Shown piece by piece: positions 12,711 through 24,179 of a stretch of 64,000 nt of DNA. Source of the DNA: Amphimedon queenslandica. Its lineage: Eukaryota > Porifera > Demospongiae > Haplosclerida > Niphatidae. A model generated the notes under the pieces. It was not told the origin of the DNA and made no database searches. It was given only the letters and a program-made list of their open reading frames with translations. The DNA is taken from assembly GCF_000090795.2 (NCBI RefSeq), contig NW_003546322.1, forward strand, positions 154,826 to 218,825, given 5' to 3'. The position numbers were made by a program, and so were the translations under genes. Each line of letters starts with the position of its first letter. Position 1 is the first letter of the stretch.

Positions 12711-13045
12711 TAGCAACAGTAACAAGGCTGAGACAGTATTTGAGGCATTCATTGATGGTGTGCAACAATTGGGTCTACCTGAGAGTTAACGGGGATAGAG
12801 AGAGAAGAATATACAAGTGGCAGCATTTATGCTCGAGTATCCAATGAAAGAAACAGGGAGAGGAAGTTTCATAACGGGCCAAAGTATACATAACCAGAGA
12901 ACAGAGCAGTTATGGCGAGATGTTTTAGTCAGTGTACCATGATCTTTTACCTGCTGTTTTACGACATGGAAGACAACGGGATATTCTGTATAGATAATGA
13001 AAGCCATATTTTTTGTCTTCATGACGTATACATTCCAAAAATAAA
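12711..13045 (+). pseudogene. Family A DDE transposase, core with Asp-to-Glu region
   Basis: Pieces in shifting frames read 'KAETVFEAFIDGVQQLGLPE', then 'IQVAAFMLEYPMKETGRGSF', then 'TGQSIHNQRTEQLWRDV', and finally 'FYDMEDNGI'. This is the integrase core from the second aspartate region through the catalytic-glutamate block. The aspartate block itself ('GDRE..ENIQ') is damaged by indels, and glutamate is present in TEQLW. The far end corresponds to the uninterrupted version of the site where the MITE sits at 1976. At least two frameshifts make it non-functional. Confidence 0.75.
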
Positions 13046-13049
13046 CAGC

Positions 13050-13840
13050 AGATGGTTCATCGATTACCACTGAAACTAAATTAAAATTATATTATTGCAA
13101 AAACTTTATTGAAATTTGGACTAGAGCAATTTTCCAACACATTGAAAAGCGCTCCGAGTTAACTAATTATTTATGGACAGGAAAGAACAGACTTTGTCTT
13201 GTTTTGATAAGATGAAGGTATCTTGATTTTTGTGTAAATTCATAAAATATGATGATATTCTTAAGTAATTTTGGCAATAATACCTATATTTAGCAAACTA
13301 GCTTGACTGGTTTAAAAAGGGTCAGCCATTCTGATAAAGAATAGGCAACTCACTGTCTGCTTGTCATGGCGGTATAACTGTCTTGTTTTTGTTTGCGTGC
13401 TGTAGCTTGAGCCTCTCTTGAGATGGGGCCTGATACCTTATCTAAAGAATACTATCATTATCTAATGTAATGTACAGTGTCCTTTCATTGTCAGAATACA
13501 GTTATATGTCACTGACCATAATATGGCAACCATCACGATACTACCAGCTGTTTCAGTTGTTATTGATGAGGTGATGGTTTAGTTTTATTACTCATAAGTG
13601 CTTAATAGGTGACCTGTGGAAGAATGACACGAGACTGGGAGTAAGGATACAGTTGAACTCTTTGCAGTTGTTATCTAAAGCTCACGTGCCTTTGAAACTT
13701 TTCAGTGAAGGAATCCCTTGTCTAGTACAAAGAAGCAAACCCAAATGGTATTCCGAGCCTTAGTCTTCTTCTTGATTCAAAACTCCCTTCAGTCCTTGAG
13801 CAGTTTTTGGTTTCACCCAAAATAACTAATTTGACTAGAG
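13050..13840 (+). repeat. Array unit, copy 8
   Basis: Starts near 'GATTACCACTGAAACTAAAT', has the 'GCCTCTCTTGAGATGGGG' cassette at 13411 and the 'GTTATTGATGAGGTGATGG' stretch at 13558, and ends at 'CAGTCCTTGAGCAGTTTTT'. Confidence 0.7.
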
Positions 13841-14630
13841 TAGAATATTATAGAAGAAATGTGTTCACCAGGAACAAATAAAATGAATTATCATCTGCTT
13901 TTGCAGTCAGCAGCAAGAGTGTTATCACTGAAAATAACTGAGGCTGTAGAAAGTGGAATTTGAGCCATTCTTATTATTAGTGAAATTTTGAAGTTTTGTG
14001 AACAATAGTTATTACATGCATGCTTTTTACAGAAATGAGCTAATTTTAGGATTCCTTAGAAATTTTGTACAGGGCTTTTGATCATAAATGGCCAGCAGAG
14101 AGTTGATTACGTTTCATAACAACTATATCATTGCATAGACTTATTTCAAAAGGGTCTACTATTATAATTTATTGTATACATGGTAGTACATGGCTAGAAC
14201 AGTTAAAGAAACACCTAAGACAGTTCAACAAATGTTGAGTATAGGTGAATGGTTCAGAGGAAATTCTCCATTTTCATTGCACAGAAAGTTATTAAAAGAA
14301 AAATTTAAAGTTTCGAAATTGTTTTGACGCACTTAAGCTCAACATACACTGAGGAACTTTGTTGCCAGTGCCTTTGACGTGGTGAGGCTACTCGTTGTGA
14401 GAAGTTGAGTCTCTTTACATGTTGTCCAGTGTGTGTGTTAGGCTTTAGGAAACAACAAGAATACAAGGATATATGAAATTAATGTCTTATTTGAATAAGG
14501 TAGACAAAGGTGAAATTTCGCTTAGATGTGTAACTTTAATAAAATGTGGTCACATTCTCATGTATTTTTGGCAAGGAAATATATATAATTTTATTTTAAA
14601 ATATTTGGCATTCTTAATTCAATTTTAAAA
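13770..14630 (+). repeat. Duplicated block, partner of 6455-7250
   Basis: Same ordered landmarks as the block at 6455, with one extra stretch of about 100 bp near 14343-14445 that has inverted ends. Confidence 0.8.
14343..14445. mobile_element. Possible very short MITE (~100 bp)
   Basis: Absent from the partner block near 7015. The left end AACATACACTG and the right end CCAGTGTGTGTGTT are imperfect inverted repeats. No clean target duplication was found, so the call rests mainly on presence/absence between the two blocks. Confidence 0.4.
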
Positions 14631-15292
14631 GTTGTGTTCATCTACCAAGTTGTGGTACAAGGTGAAAATAATTGCCGTTATGGATCAGTGGTAAAATGGC
14701 AGGCTTTCAGAAAGCCGGTCGCATTCCATTGGACGATGTGTATACGAGTTTTCCTTCATGATTTATATTTTATAAGTTTGGTTTTTGTTCAATAGCTCAT
14801 TTAATTATTGTGATGTATAGTAAAGAAGGTCTGCAAAGGTTCATGAATGCTGTTTATCATTTTAAGTCCCGTGGGAGATCACACTTCACCTTGTGGCTCT
14901 ACTGGGAACCCCATCTGGGTCATTTGTCCTGGACATAATAATTCTTGTTCTTAAGTAATTGGTTGTTCAGTTTTGAAATTTCTTGTATATTTTATTTTGA
15001 ACCTAATAAAAAATAAGCTCCATGCATGTTCTGATGAGGAGTTTAATGGTACTAGCTGCATGGTGGGTTTGCACTTTTACAATGAAATAAGAGTACTGGC
15101 ATCTCCTTCCGAAGTTTAAAAATTTGGGAGTAATGTGATAGAATATCGACTCTAGACCAACTGCATTGTCATATAAACAGGTAGCCATAACTGTTTTTAG
15201 CAATCTGGCTTTGCTAATTGGAAAGGCCTTGTTAAAACTAATCCATAATAATATATTATGGTAGCCCGTGTGGCATAGAAATTATCACAAAA

Positions 15293-15604
15293 ATGAAAAA
15301 TTTTGGATTTTTGGTACTTGTGTCTGTTATTTCACAGAGTTCACTGCAGTTCTTTAAAGACTGTAAGACCATTGAACATGGCATTTCTTTATTTCCAGAA
15401 ATCCTTCTTAAAAAAAGTCTGGACGGGGGATTAAGTGAGGATGTGTCTGTTGCCTGTGACTTGGTCAGGAGAGCTCTTAAGATTCTTCGTTCACTAGACG
15501 TGCAATTTGAAAACACAATAGTGATATCTGCCCCACTGAGTGACACCTTAGTTGGTCGACCAAGATTTAGTATTCCCAAAGCTCAGCTTGAGTACCTTGT
15601 ATAG
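15293..15604 (+). pseudogene. Family A DDE transposase, N-terminal exon (103 codons)
   Basis: A 103-codon open frame starting at ATG and ending 'VGRPRFSIPKAQLEYLV'. The G-R-P-R-F-x-I block is the start of the helix-turn-helix-like region seen after the first intron in the copy at 50175 ('GRPQVTIDYDKL'). The preceding acidic and hydrophobic helical part matches the same N-terminal layout. Downstream exons are not found in sequence, so this is an isolated N-terminal piece. An ORF of similar length on the opposite strand (15256-15579) is judged a shadow. Confidence 0.6.
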
Positions 15605-15879
15605 AATGGCATGTGGCAAATGTTATGTGGTCACATTCTTTGTTTAGCAAGGAAATATATTATGTTTAAGGAGGTGCTGAAACTCCAAAATTGTCTGCCA
15701 TTATGAAATAGATATACATGTACTAATATTAATAATACTAACAATACTGCTTCTGTTCTACTCATACTTTTCCACATGAGATGCCACAATGATCAATTGA
15801 TATGATCAAAGAGTTCCCTTTAGTCTTAGGTGGAGATATGTTTGGGACATTCTATTTATTTTAAAAATTTCTTGTTTAT

Positions 15880-16700
15880 TTTAAAGCATGTCTTGGTGCA
15901 AGGGGAAAATGAGCATCCTGGATCAGTGGGAAACGGGCAGGCTTGCTTGCAAAAAGCAGGTCGCGTGCCATTGTACCACATGCATATGATTTTTCTTTTT
16001 GTTATTTTGTTGATAACTTTGGTTATAATCTAGTTGAGATTCTTTTCTGAAGTTAAGAGTAAAACTTTCTTTAGTACACTTGATTGTAATCCTATTCTAC
16101 TTTGGAATTGGCCATCTACATATGTCCATATTCATTATTAGCAACGTGGCCTTGATAATTTTGAAAATGCCCGCTACAAATGGCCACTCACTGCATGCCA
16201 TGTCGCAGTTGTTGCATTAAGTTTGTAAATGTCCTTTTGTTTACTTGCTTTATCTTTCTATTGCCTTTCAAGTAAAGGTCATCATGTTAAAGTCGTTGAG
16301 TGAATCTTCTGTAGAAAATTAATGTTAAGTTAACTCTTATAGTGAATGGGAAAACAAGTCATCATGGAATGGTCACAGCCAGAATTTCCAAGAGTAATAA
16401 GAATAGGTTATTATTGTTGTTAATTTAATATTTTTGCTGAAGGAAAAAAATAGTTTGGAAAATGCCACTGAATGTAATAGTCAGAAAGTTTTTAAACTCA
16501 ATGTAGCTATCTTTATTTTAGATGAACAGATTGAAACCACTTTAAAGAATGACTGCATTTTGTGTCATCAAATGGGCCACTACCATCGTGGATCAGTGGA
16601 TGAAGGAGAAGCTTGCAAGTAGCAGGTCGCATTCTTTCGTATGATATGTATGGTAAGCCTGATGCTTTGTACCTGACCACTTTGAGAGAGCTCATCATTA
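15880..16700 (+). repeat. Recurring module inside array, two copies
   Basis: The copies at about 15880-16030 and 16560-16690 share 'GGATCAGTGG' and a following stretch rich in GCAGG/GCTTGC with those near 11650 and 14650. The open frames are short and not kept between copies. The function is unknown. Confidence 0.5.
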
Positions 16701-17129
16701 ATGAACAAAAAAGTTGTGCCTATCCTGCATGCAATACTACATACAGTGTAAGAGTAACACCCTATTTTTTGAAAAGAAAGACTATGCTTGGGTATTAAAT
16801 CTATTGACATTTTTCTAGGTGCCTGTAATACTTCCATGGCATTAGTTTCTTAACAATATTATAGAACACTGCCCTGCTGTGGCATCTTCATCTGGGTTAT
16901 GTTTTCCTGGACCTAATAATTGTCATCATCAGGTTGCAGTCATATAATTTAATTTAATTTGATTTAGTTCAAGGTGTGTGAGGCTTTATGCTTTACTTTT
17001 AATGATAACAGTAATGGTACACCATGGGATGATGACTAGGTGATGAAGTTTCTAGTATCTAGAATAGCTATGAGCACAGAGCACAGTATCATGTATGCCA
17101 TTATCGTTTCAACAAGGCTTTTCTTTTTT

Positions 17130-17215
17130 CCCAGAAATCCTTCTGAAAGCAAATCTAGACGGGATTAAGTGAAGATGATGGATTCTGTTGCCTGTGACAG
17201 CACTTGAGGCCTTCA
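17130..17215 (+). pseudogene. Diverged second copy of the family A N-terminal exon
   Basis: 'CCCAGAAATCCTTCT' then 'TAGACGGGATTAAGTGA' and 'GTTGCCTGTGAC' repeat the middle of the exon at 15293-15604, with frame-disrupting gaps. Only about 85 bp are recognisable. Confidence 0.6.
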
Positions 17216-17304
17216 TTCATAAAAGTTCTTCATTATACATTGCATTGTAATATTCTATGTATAGAACTCCAGGATTTTTAATAATTTGGTACCTGTATTT
17301 TATC

Positions 17305-18110
17305 TTAAATGGCCAATAAAGTGTTGACTATGTTTGCCATGTTCTTACAATATTGAAACTGTGTTATTCTTGACTTTGAGCAGAAAGACTGCATAGTACT
17401 ACAATTTAAGTATTCAGTAAAAGGAAAAAAATTATCTCTTGTTTTAATAAGATAGTGGACCTTTAATTCTTGCGTGGATTTGTAAAATGTGATGACATTC
17501 TTAAGTGTTTTTGAATACCTGTATTTAGCAAACAAGCTTGACTAATTAAAAAAGTTTCATTCATATTGATAAGGACTAGGTGACTCACTGTCTGCTTGTG
17601 AAGGTTGTATAACTGTCTTGTTTTTGTTTTCGTGCTATAGCTTGAGCCTGTGTTGAGATGGGGCCTGATACCTTATGTAAAGAATGCTGGCAGTATGCAC
17701 AAAACCGGAAATCTATAGCACTGGTTTTCAAAGCCCACGTCACGTGCATGTTGTCTGTGTATCTGTCCTTTTAGAAACTAAAACTAAATTTGATCAGTGA
17801 ATTTATTGTATTTTATTTCTTGGAATTGAGCCAATAGTTCCCTTCAGCTCTGGAGCAGTTTTTATGTGGGAACCAAAAGAACTATTTTGAAAATACTTTA
17901 GTACCCAGAAGAAATATGACTCAGACCTGGAGTATGCACTAAAGTTTAGCTCCAGCAATACGATTGATGAAATAAACTCACCATGTCATATATATATTTT
18001 GAAGCATTTTTTAAGTTTGAAATTAATGTCACGCATTAGGATCAGTTTTTGCTAGGGCAGTCCCTTTGTGTTGTCATTAGAAGGGGTGACTTTACATCTG
18101 GTTCAGTGTA
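17305..18110 (+). repeat. Array unit, copy 9
   Basis: Runs from 'GGCCAATAAAGTGTTGACTA' through the cassette at 17646 and 'CAGCTCTGGAGCAGTTTTTA' to 'CACGCATTAGGATCAG'. It lacks the middle part present in copies 5 and 6. Confidence 0.7.
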
Positions 18111-18221
18111 ATGTTCAAAAAATTGTAATTTTTGGAGATAGTTAATTAGTTATGGAACTTGATGCAGTAACATAAAGGATTTGATTATAAAAGGTAAAGG
18201 AATGGCATCTGATCCAGCATA

Positions 18222-18460
18222 TGTGACCATAATTGACAAAAGGTACCTTATGGCGGGTAGTGAAATTTGTCTTTCTAGCCTAAAAAATCCAACTTCCTGA
18301 GCCCCATTTATCATAAAATTACTCCACAGGATGCAAAAAGTTACCATGAAACTTTTAGAAACAATGATTGTCTAACAAAGCACTGACAGGTTGATATTTT
18401 CCATTATAACGATCAATTTTAAAATTCGCCATAAGGGCCCTTTTGTCAATTATGGTCACA
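18222..18460. mobile_element. TA-type MITE (family M2), complete
   Basis: Inverted ends of about 33 bp starting TGTGACCATAATTGACAAAA, differing at only a couple of positions from the reverse complement of the right end. It is flanked by TA on both sides (18220-18221 and 18461-18462), 239 bp long and non-coding. It is the cleanest of three copies in the window. Confidence 0.92.
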
Positions 18461-18535
18461 TATAAAAAAGTGGAAGGGTGCATTGTTCATACCTATTATT
18501 AATTAACTGTATTTTATGCCTTGGAATTGATCTAA

Positions 18536-18776
18536 GGCCTTGTTTATACAACGATGCTAGCCTAATCTGCATCGTTTTTGCTATGACTGTTTTCAGGTGT
18601 TTACACTAATCCAGCAGCTGCATTTTCATTGGACTTTATCATTTGTTTATGGACTTATCCGTTTTTCTTTTGTTCGGATTTGATATGCATTTTCTTGTGT
18701 TTTAGTGTAAAGAAGACCCTTATCTGGCTAAAAATATATCCGTTTTACTTTAAAATGTAGTCGTGTAAACCAGGCC
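18536..18776. mobile_element. PIF/Harbinger-like MITE with TAA duplication
   Basis: The ends GGCCTTGTTTATAC and GTGTAAACCAGGCC are inverted repeats, flanked by TAA at 18533-18535 and 18777-18779. Other array units read 'GGAATTGATCCAAAAGTTCC' without interruption at this point, and removing the element with one TAA regenerates that string (one base differs). The empty-site comparison makes the boundaries firm. It has no ORF. Confidence 0.9.
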
Positions 18777-19679
18777 TAAAAGTTGCCTTGTTTTGTTGGC
18801 TGGCTACAGGTACGGAGTGACATGTGAAGGAATCTAATTTTTTGCTTTTGATTTATGATTTCAATGAACTGCATGTGCATGGTAACAATTGTGATGCAAC
18901 ACTGTCTCCTGTACTGATTTATTTCCAGGAGCAGAAGCAAAACCTCCAGAAGGTTTCCCTTTTGTTTCACTTAAAGGGTGCATCATGTACAGTACGTCTT
19001 AAGTACACTTAAGTATGTAATCCTTTTCCACCTTTCAATTGGCCATCCACAATTGTTCATACCTATTATCTGTAAAGTTAATTAATCTTATTTTATGCCT
19101 TCAATTTGACCTAAAAGTTCCCTTCAGTCCTGGAGCAGTTTTTAAGAGCCCATGTAGCCATTTGCTGGCAATGGGCCACTCACTGCAGTCTTTGGTTCAA
19201 GGTTGTACTTGTATTTTTCTGTTTGCTTGCTATAGCTAGAGCCTGATATGAGTCTTATATTTTGTTTGATTTATAATTTTGTACAATAGGTGGTAACACT
19301 GCTAATACAACACTGTCTCGTGTACTTAATTTTTTTCAGTGGCAGAGGCAATACTTTTAGAAACTTTCCCTTCAACATCATTTTGTTTTAGTTCCACTAT
19401 CCTTTTTTTTGCCTAATGCCACTACTGTAACTATATTCCACTTCTTGTGCATGTGTAGTAGATCTGACCTTAACTGCACTGTACCGCGAAAATTATGATT
19501 AATTTAACGACAGTTGTGATACTGCATTTCTGCATCATGGACGATTTGATATTTCACTACCATTATTAACCAAGTCATAGTCATGCTGTGGAAATTGAAA
19601 TTGAGCTATTCCAAATTTTTTGATAGAAGTTCTTCATTTTATGTTGCATTATGTAAAGAATTCCTGGATTATTAATTTG

Positions 19680-21060
19680 GTACCTGTATTCATCTCAAAT
19701 GGCCAATAAAGATTTGACTACGTTTGCCATGTTCTTACAACTATTGACTTTGGTCGGAAAGGCTATTACAATGCATTGTAGATTGCATTAATACTTGCAC
19801 TGTAGTACATGGATAGAATTACCAAAAGCAAGCACATAGTTAATGGATCACCATTAGAACTAAATTGAATTTATATTTATTGCATAAACTTCATTGAAGT
19901 TTGGACTTGAACGCTTTTATAACACATTAAGGAAGCACTGTAATTCAATTAATTATTAGGAAAGAGGATAGAACAAAATTTATTTCTTGTTTTGATGAGG
20001 TGGAGGTATCTTAATTTTTGCATGGATTTAAGAAAATGTGATGACATTCTTTAGTAATTTTGGCAATATATCAATACCTACATTTAGCAAACTAGCTTGA
20101 CTAGTTTAGAAAGGGTCAGCCATTCTAATAAACAATAGGCAACTCACTGTCTGCTTGTCATTGGGGTATAACTGTCTGGTTTTTGCTTGCGTGCTGTAGC
20201 TTGAGCCTCTCTTGAGATGGGGCCATTTACCTTACGTAAAGAATACTATCAATATCTAATGTAATGTACAGTGTCCTTTCCTTGTCAGCATACAGTTATG
20301 TCACTGACCATAATATGACAGCCATCACGGTACCACCAGAAAAGTTGCAGATAGTACTATTTCAGTAGTTATTGATGAGGTGATAGTTTAGTTTTATTGC
20401 CCACAAGTGCTTAATAGGTGACCTGTGGAAGAATGACACGAGACAGAGAGTAATTATGCAACTAAACTCTTGGCAGTGGTTATCTAAAGCCCTTGTGCCT
20501 TTGGACCTTTTAACCTTTTTGCAATCACAATAAACTTAAAGACAACAGTGACATCATGGTTTTTCTGCAAGATAATAACTTTTTGTTTGTGAATGTGATT
20601 AATCTAATTGAAAAGTAATTTGCAAACAGTATACTGGCATTTCGTTTTGATGTTTAATACTGATTATTATGAAGTATAGAATAAAAAATATCTCAAGTTC
20701 AATAAACCAACTGGTCATCACATATGCATACCTGGCTCAACTATTTTCAAACGTTCAGCAAAATGGGCCACTCACTGCCACATGGCAGTCAGCATGTCAA
20801 ATTGGTATGATTGTCTTTTTTTCTTTGCATGCTGTAGCTAGAGCTTGTCTTGAGATTGGGTCTGATCTATCTATAGAATACTTGCAATATGCACACAACC
20901 CGAAATCCATAGCATTTGTTTTCCAAAGCCCACTTGCTTTTTGAATTTGTCCGTCCCTAATCTAAAACTGACGAGTTATATAATTGTATTTTTTGCCTTG
21001 GAATTCATCCAAAAGTTATCTTCAGTCCTGGAGCAGTTTTTATGTGCGAACACTGCAATG
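19680..21060 (+). repeat. Array unit, copy 10 (longest)
   Basis: Landmarks occur in the full order from 'GGCCAATAAAGATTTGACTA' to 'CAGTCCTGGAGCAGTTTTTA'. It carries two cassettes, at 20211 and 20845. The second follows a pyrimidine-rich tract and GCATGCTGTAG and stays open as 'ACLEIGSDLSIEYLQYAHNP' before a stop at 20942, the longest open version in the array. Confidence 0.75.
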
Positions 21061-21283
21061 AAGATATCAGTTTACAAGAGTATCACACAGTTGTGAATGC
21101 CGAATGTACAAGTTGTAAGCAAGGCTGAAAGACAGCCAGTAGACAACAATGGGAATGGTTTGTTTACACAGCATAGCCAAGTGTGTGCTGGCCAGTAAGT
21201 TCTCTAGGATCTGTACCAGTTGTGTGCAAGCCATATCCAAAACACAATAAAAAACAATCAATTAATTTTATAATTCATAATAA

Positions 21284-21638
21284 TTAATATATATCAAGAG
21301 GTACAATAATATTAACATTATCAGTACCAATAAGACGGCCAAAGTTTACAGCTGCAGTAGTATACAGTACTCGTGAAACAATAATTGTAAGTGGTACAAA
21401 AATATATCCAGTGAAACTAGCTGATGACCACACTTGAGAAGGCTTTCCAAACCATACCTTGCATGCAGTTGTGAGCCATATAAAATGAAACTGCAGCCAT
21501 CCAAACAGTCCTTTGCTCACCATCTTTTGTCACAGAACATTTAGCAAAAAATTCTACACATGCTAGTTTCTCATCATTACAGCCGGGAGTCTTACATAAC
21601 ACAAGAGAAGAACGAGAGTGTTTGGATTTTAGCCCCAA
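21284..21638 (-). pseudogene. Unnamed conserved protein, C-terminal part, cut by assembly gap
   Basis: On the minus strand, entering from the gap, the frame reads 'VEFFAKCSVTKDGEQRTVWM' and 'AVSFYMAHNC', then, one frameshift later near 21465, 'CKVWFGKPSQVWSS' and 'NFGRLIGTDNVNIIVPLDIY' before a stop at 21284. The segment has the compositional look of a real beta-rich protein end, and similar C-termini seem to me to occur in uncharacterised transposon-linked proteins of basal metazoans. That recollection is not a database match. The N-terminal portion would lie in or beyond the gap. A single-base error at the frameshift could make this intact. Confidence 0.45.
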
Positions 21639-22493
21639 NNNNNNNNNNNNNNNNNNNNNNNNNNNNNNNNNNNNNNNNNNNNNNNNNNNNNNNNNNNNNN
21701 NNNNNNNNNNNNNNNNNNNNNNNNNNNNNNNNNNNNNNNNNNNNNNNNNNNNNNNNNNNNNNNNNNNNNNNNNNNNNNNNNNNNNNNNNNNNNNNNNNNN
21801 NNNNNNNNNNNNNNNNNNNNNNNNNNNNNNNNNNNNNNNNNNNNNNNNNNNNNNNNNNNNNNNNNNNNNNNNNNNNNNNNNNNNNNNNNNNNNNNNNNNN
21901 NNNNNNNNNNNNNNNNNNNNNNNNNNNNNNNNNNNNNNNNNNNNNNNNNNNNNNNNNNNNNNNNNNNNNNNNNNNNNNNNNNNNNNNNNNNNNNNNNNNN
22001 NNNNNNNNNNNNNNNNNNNNNNNNNNNNNNNNNNNNNNNNNNNNNNNNNNNNNNNNNNNNNNNNNNNNNNNNNNNNNNNNNNNNNNNNNNNNNNNNNNNN
22101 NNNNNNNNNNNNNNNNNNNNNNNNNNNNNNNNNNNNNNNNNNNNNNNNNNNNNNNNNNNNNNNNNNNNNNNNNNNNNNNNNNNNNNNNNNNNNNNNNNNN
22201 NNNNNNNNNNNNNNNNNNNNNNNNNNNNNNNNNNNNNNNNNNNNNNNNNNNNNNNNNNNNNNNNNNNNNNNNNNNNNNNNNNNNNNNNNNNNNNNNNNNN
22301 NNNNNNNNNNNNNNNNNNNNNNNNNNNNNNNNNNNNNNNNNNNNNNNNNNNNNNNNNNNNNNNNNNNNNNNNNNNNNNNNNNNNNNNNNNNNNNNNNNNN
22401 NNNNNNNNNNNNNNNNNNNNNNNNNNNNNNNNNNNNNNNNNNNNNNNNNNNNNNNNNNNNNNNNNNNNNNNNNNNNNNNNNNNNNNNNNNNNN
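21639..22493. other. Assembly gap (855 N)
   Basis: Run of N. Apparent open frames across it are artefacts. Confidence 0.99.
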
Positions 22494-22499
22494 ATTCTT

Positions 22500-22985
22500 T
22501 CTTTATTACCAACTTATTTCAGGGAAAAAATTTTTTGGGTGCAGTTACCCTTTAAAGGTTGTACTTGTCTTGTTCTGTCTGCTTGCTATAGCTAGAGCCC
22601 CATGTGAGATGGAGTCTAATGTTTTCTTCTTTGATTGATAATTTTGAATAATAGGTGGTAACACTGTTTTAACTTGTACAACACTGTCTTATGCCCTAGT
22701 TTTCTGTCAGTGGCAGAAGCACTACTTTTAGAAAGTCTCCCTTTACCATCACTTTGTTTTAGTTCCACTATTATTACACTTCTCCTACATGTACATGTAG
22801 TGAAAGTCACATGTGTCAGAACTTGGGTGAAATAGTATAACACTGCATCATAGAGGTTTTCGCCTTGCCTAATTTTTTCAAGACTTGTAAATCTACACGT
22901 AACTGTGTTTCAGTGGTTAATTTTCATAGTTTGGGTGAATCCGAGCCATGGCATTTAGAAAATTATTGGAGAGACATTTAAACTG
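22500..22985 (+). repeat. Remnant array DNA after the gap
   Basis: 'GCTTGCTATAGCTAGAGCCC' and the 'GTGGTAACACTG' stretch repeat sequence near 19215-19300, so the array resumes on this side of the gap. No gene is seen. Confidence 0.6.
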
Positions 22986-22989
22986 GCAC

Positions 22990-23414
22990 GAAATTTTGCA
23001 CATTTAATTATATTCATCGACTCCATACTATGAATAGAAGGAGATATATCTCGGCTTTTCAATCATTGTACCACATCGACGGGAGACACAAAGTTATTAG
23101 GTGAGCTTGTATATAGCATAATTAACAAGGCAATTAGTGTCTCTTAATCATTTGGAGTGCCATGGGAGATCAAAACTCTACACAACAGGAACACCCCTGG
23201 CTCTGGGCATTTGTTTGTGAACCTAGTGCCAGTATCAGCCATTCCAGTTGTAGATACAGCTGTTAGAGAGTATCAAAGAGACCAGGTTCAGTTGACACTC
23301 TTCTCTAACTTTGGTAGTGATCCAATTCGAAACAGACAAGATTTAATCAGAAGAAGAGAGCATCTGTTTCATTCAAAGGGATTTACATATGAAAACATGT
23401 TTACTAAGAAGTAA
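22990..23414 (+). pseudogene. Family A DDE transposase, internally deleted copy
   Basis: The first part reads 'RLHTMNRRRYISAFQ' then 'LYHIDGRHK' with the first catalytic aspartate, ending at a donor-like ATTAG|GTGAGC at 23101. From 23157 a second open frame ends 'PIRNRQDLIRRREHLFHSKG' just before a stop at 23412; this looks like the C-terminal tail of the same transposase class. The core with the second aspartate and the glutamate is absent, so the copy carries only the two ends. Confidence 0.65.
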
Positions 23415-23415
23415 C

Positions 23416-24100
23416 AAAAATTTCTATTAAATAAGAAAAAGTAGGGTTGTCAAAAAATAAAAGAAACAAGGGGGTCGAGTTCAACCATAATAATAATTAA
23501 TAGTTCAATTAATAATAATAAACGTTAATTAATAAAATATAATAAAACAGTACAAAGATTTTAAACCCTACATTGCAGAAAATGATAATAGGCAGAGATA
23601 GAATTTTAATAATAATTATGCCTTTGTACCTGTTGATTGCTCTACTACATTCCTTTGATGTCAATTAATTATCTTGTTAAATATTAATTAAACTTTTTAG
23701 CTAGTATTAATTGAATAAATTACTTTCATGACAATTAAAACATCTAAATTATAGATAATTATTTGACTATTGCATTTTTTAATGTTTGTGATTCAGTACA
23801 ATATCTAAAAATTAAAATATTAAATTATAAGAATTGTAATTGGACTCGCCACAGTTGTGTAGGCTGGAACTAAGCAGTTTGGTTATCATTCTTTCATTAT
23901 TTTTTTCATTTTCAAGGAAACAATATTTATTCATAAAATTCTGCAAAGTAGGGTTTGAAATCTTTGTACTACGTTTATGAATTATTATTTTTTATTAATT
24001 AACATTTATTATTATTAATTATCATTATGGTTGAACTCAACCCCCTTGTTTCTTTTATTTTTTGACTACCCTACTTTTTCTTATTTAATAGAAATTTTTT
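23416..24100. mobile_element. MITE with long inverted ends (~165 bp)
   Basis: The first ~165 bp (including 'TTTCTATTAAATAAGAAAAA' and 'GGGGGTCGAGTTCAACCATA') return in reverse complement at the end ('TATGGTTGAACTCAACCCCC' and 'TTTTTCTTATTTAATAGAAA'), with few mismatches. The centre is AT-rich without an ORF. It lies 2 bp after the stop codon of the transposase fragment. The exact target duplication is unclear because of flanking A/T runs. Confidence 0.85.
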
Positions 24101-24179
24101 ATTTACTTGTTTATGTACTTTTTATTAATTTTTATTAATTAATAATCCTATTTATTGATAATCATAAGTTTTCCTTAGG

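Larger units (their letters stand above)
1..21060. repeat. Array of diverged direct repeats (complex tandem duplication)
   Basis: The same ordered set of landmark strings recurs across this stretch. One landmark is 'GCCTGTCTTGAGATGGGG', seen with variations near 1396, 3413, 5530, 7964, 8797, 10911, 12336, 13411, 17646, 20211 and 20845. Others are 'CAGTCCTGGAGCAGTTTTT', 'AATGGATCACCATTGGAAC' and 'CCACTCACTGCCACATGGCA'. Copies are in direct orientation, clearly diverged, and carry private insertions and deletions. Long open frames are absent. Fragments of an integrase-type transposase lie between the units, so the array is probably an amplified and decayed transposon cluster; a decayed tandem gene cluster is the alternative. 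Unit borders below are approximate. Confidence 0.85.

Noticed and set aside
15256-15579. 107-codon minus-strand ORF opposite the family A N-terminal exon
   Set aside because: The plus frame carries the G-R-P-R-F block seen in the other family A copy; the minus frame matches nothing and is a shadow.
15890-15990. tRNA-like look of the module with GGATCAGTGG
   Set aside because: No A box or B box in correct spacing and no cloverleaf; the other copies disagree at key places.
1-21060. CRISPR-like or satellite array
   Set aside because: Units are long, diverged and irregularly spaced in an intron-bearing eukaryotic genome; no short identical repeats with unique spacers.
21560-22638. Open frames of over 300 codons on both strands
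   Set aside because: They are made of N from the assembly gap.
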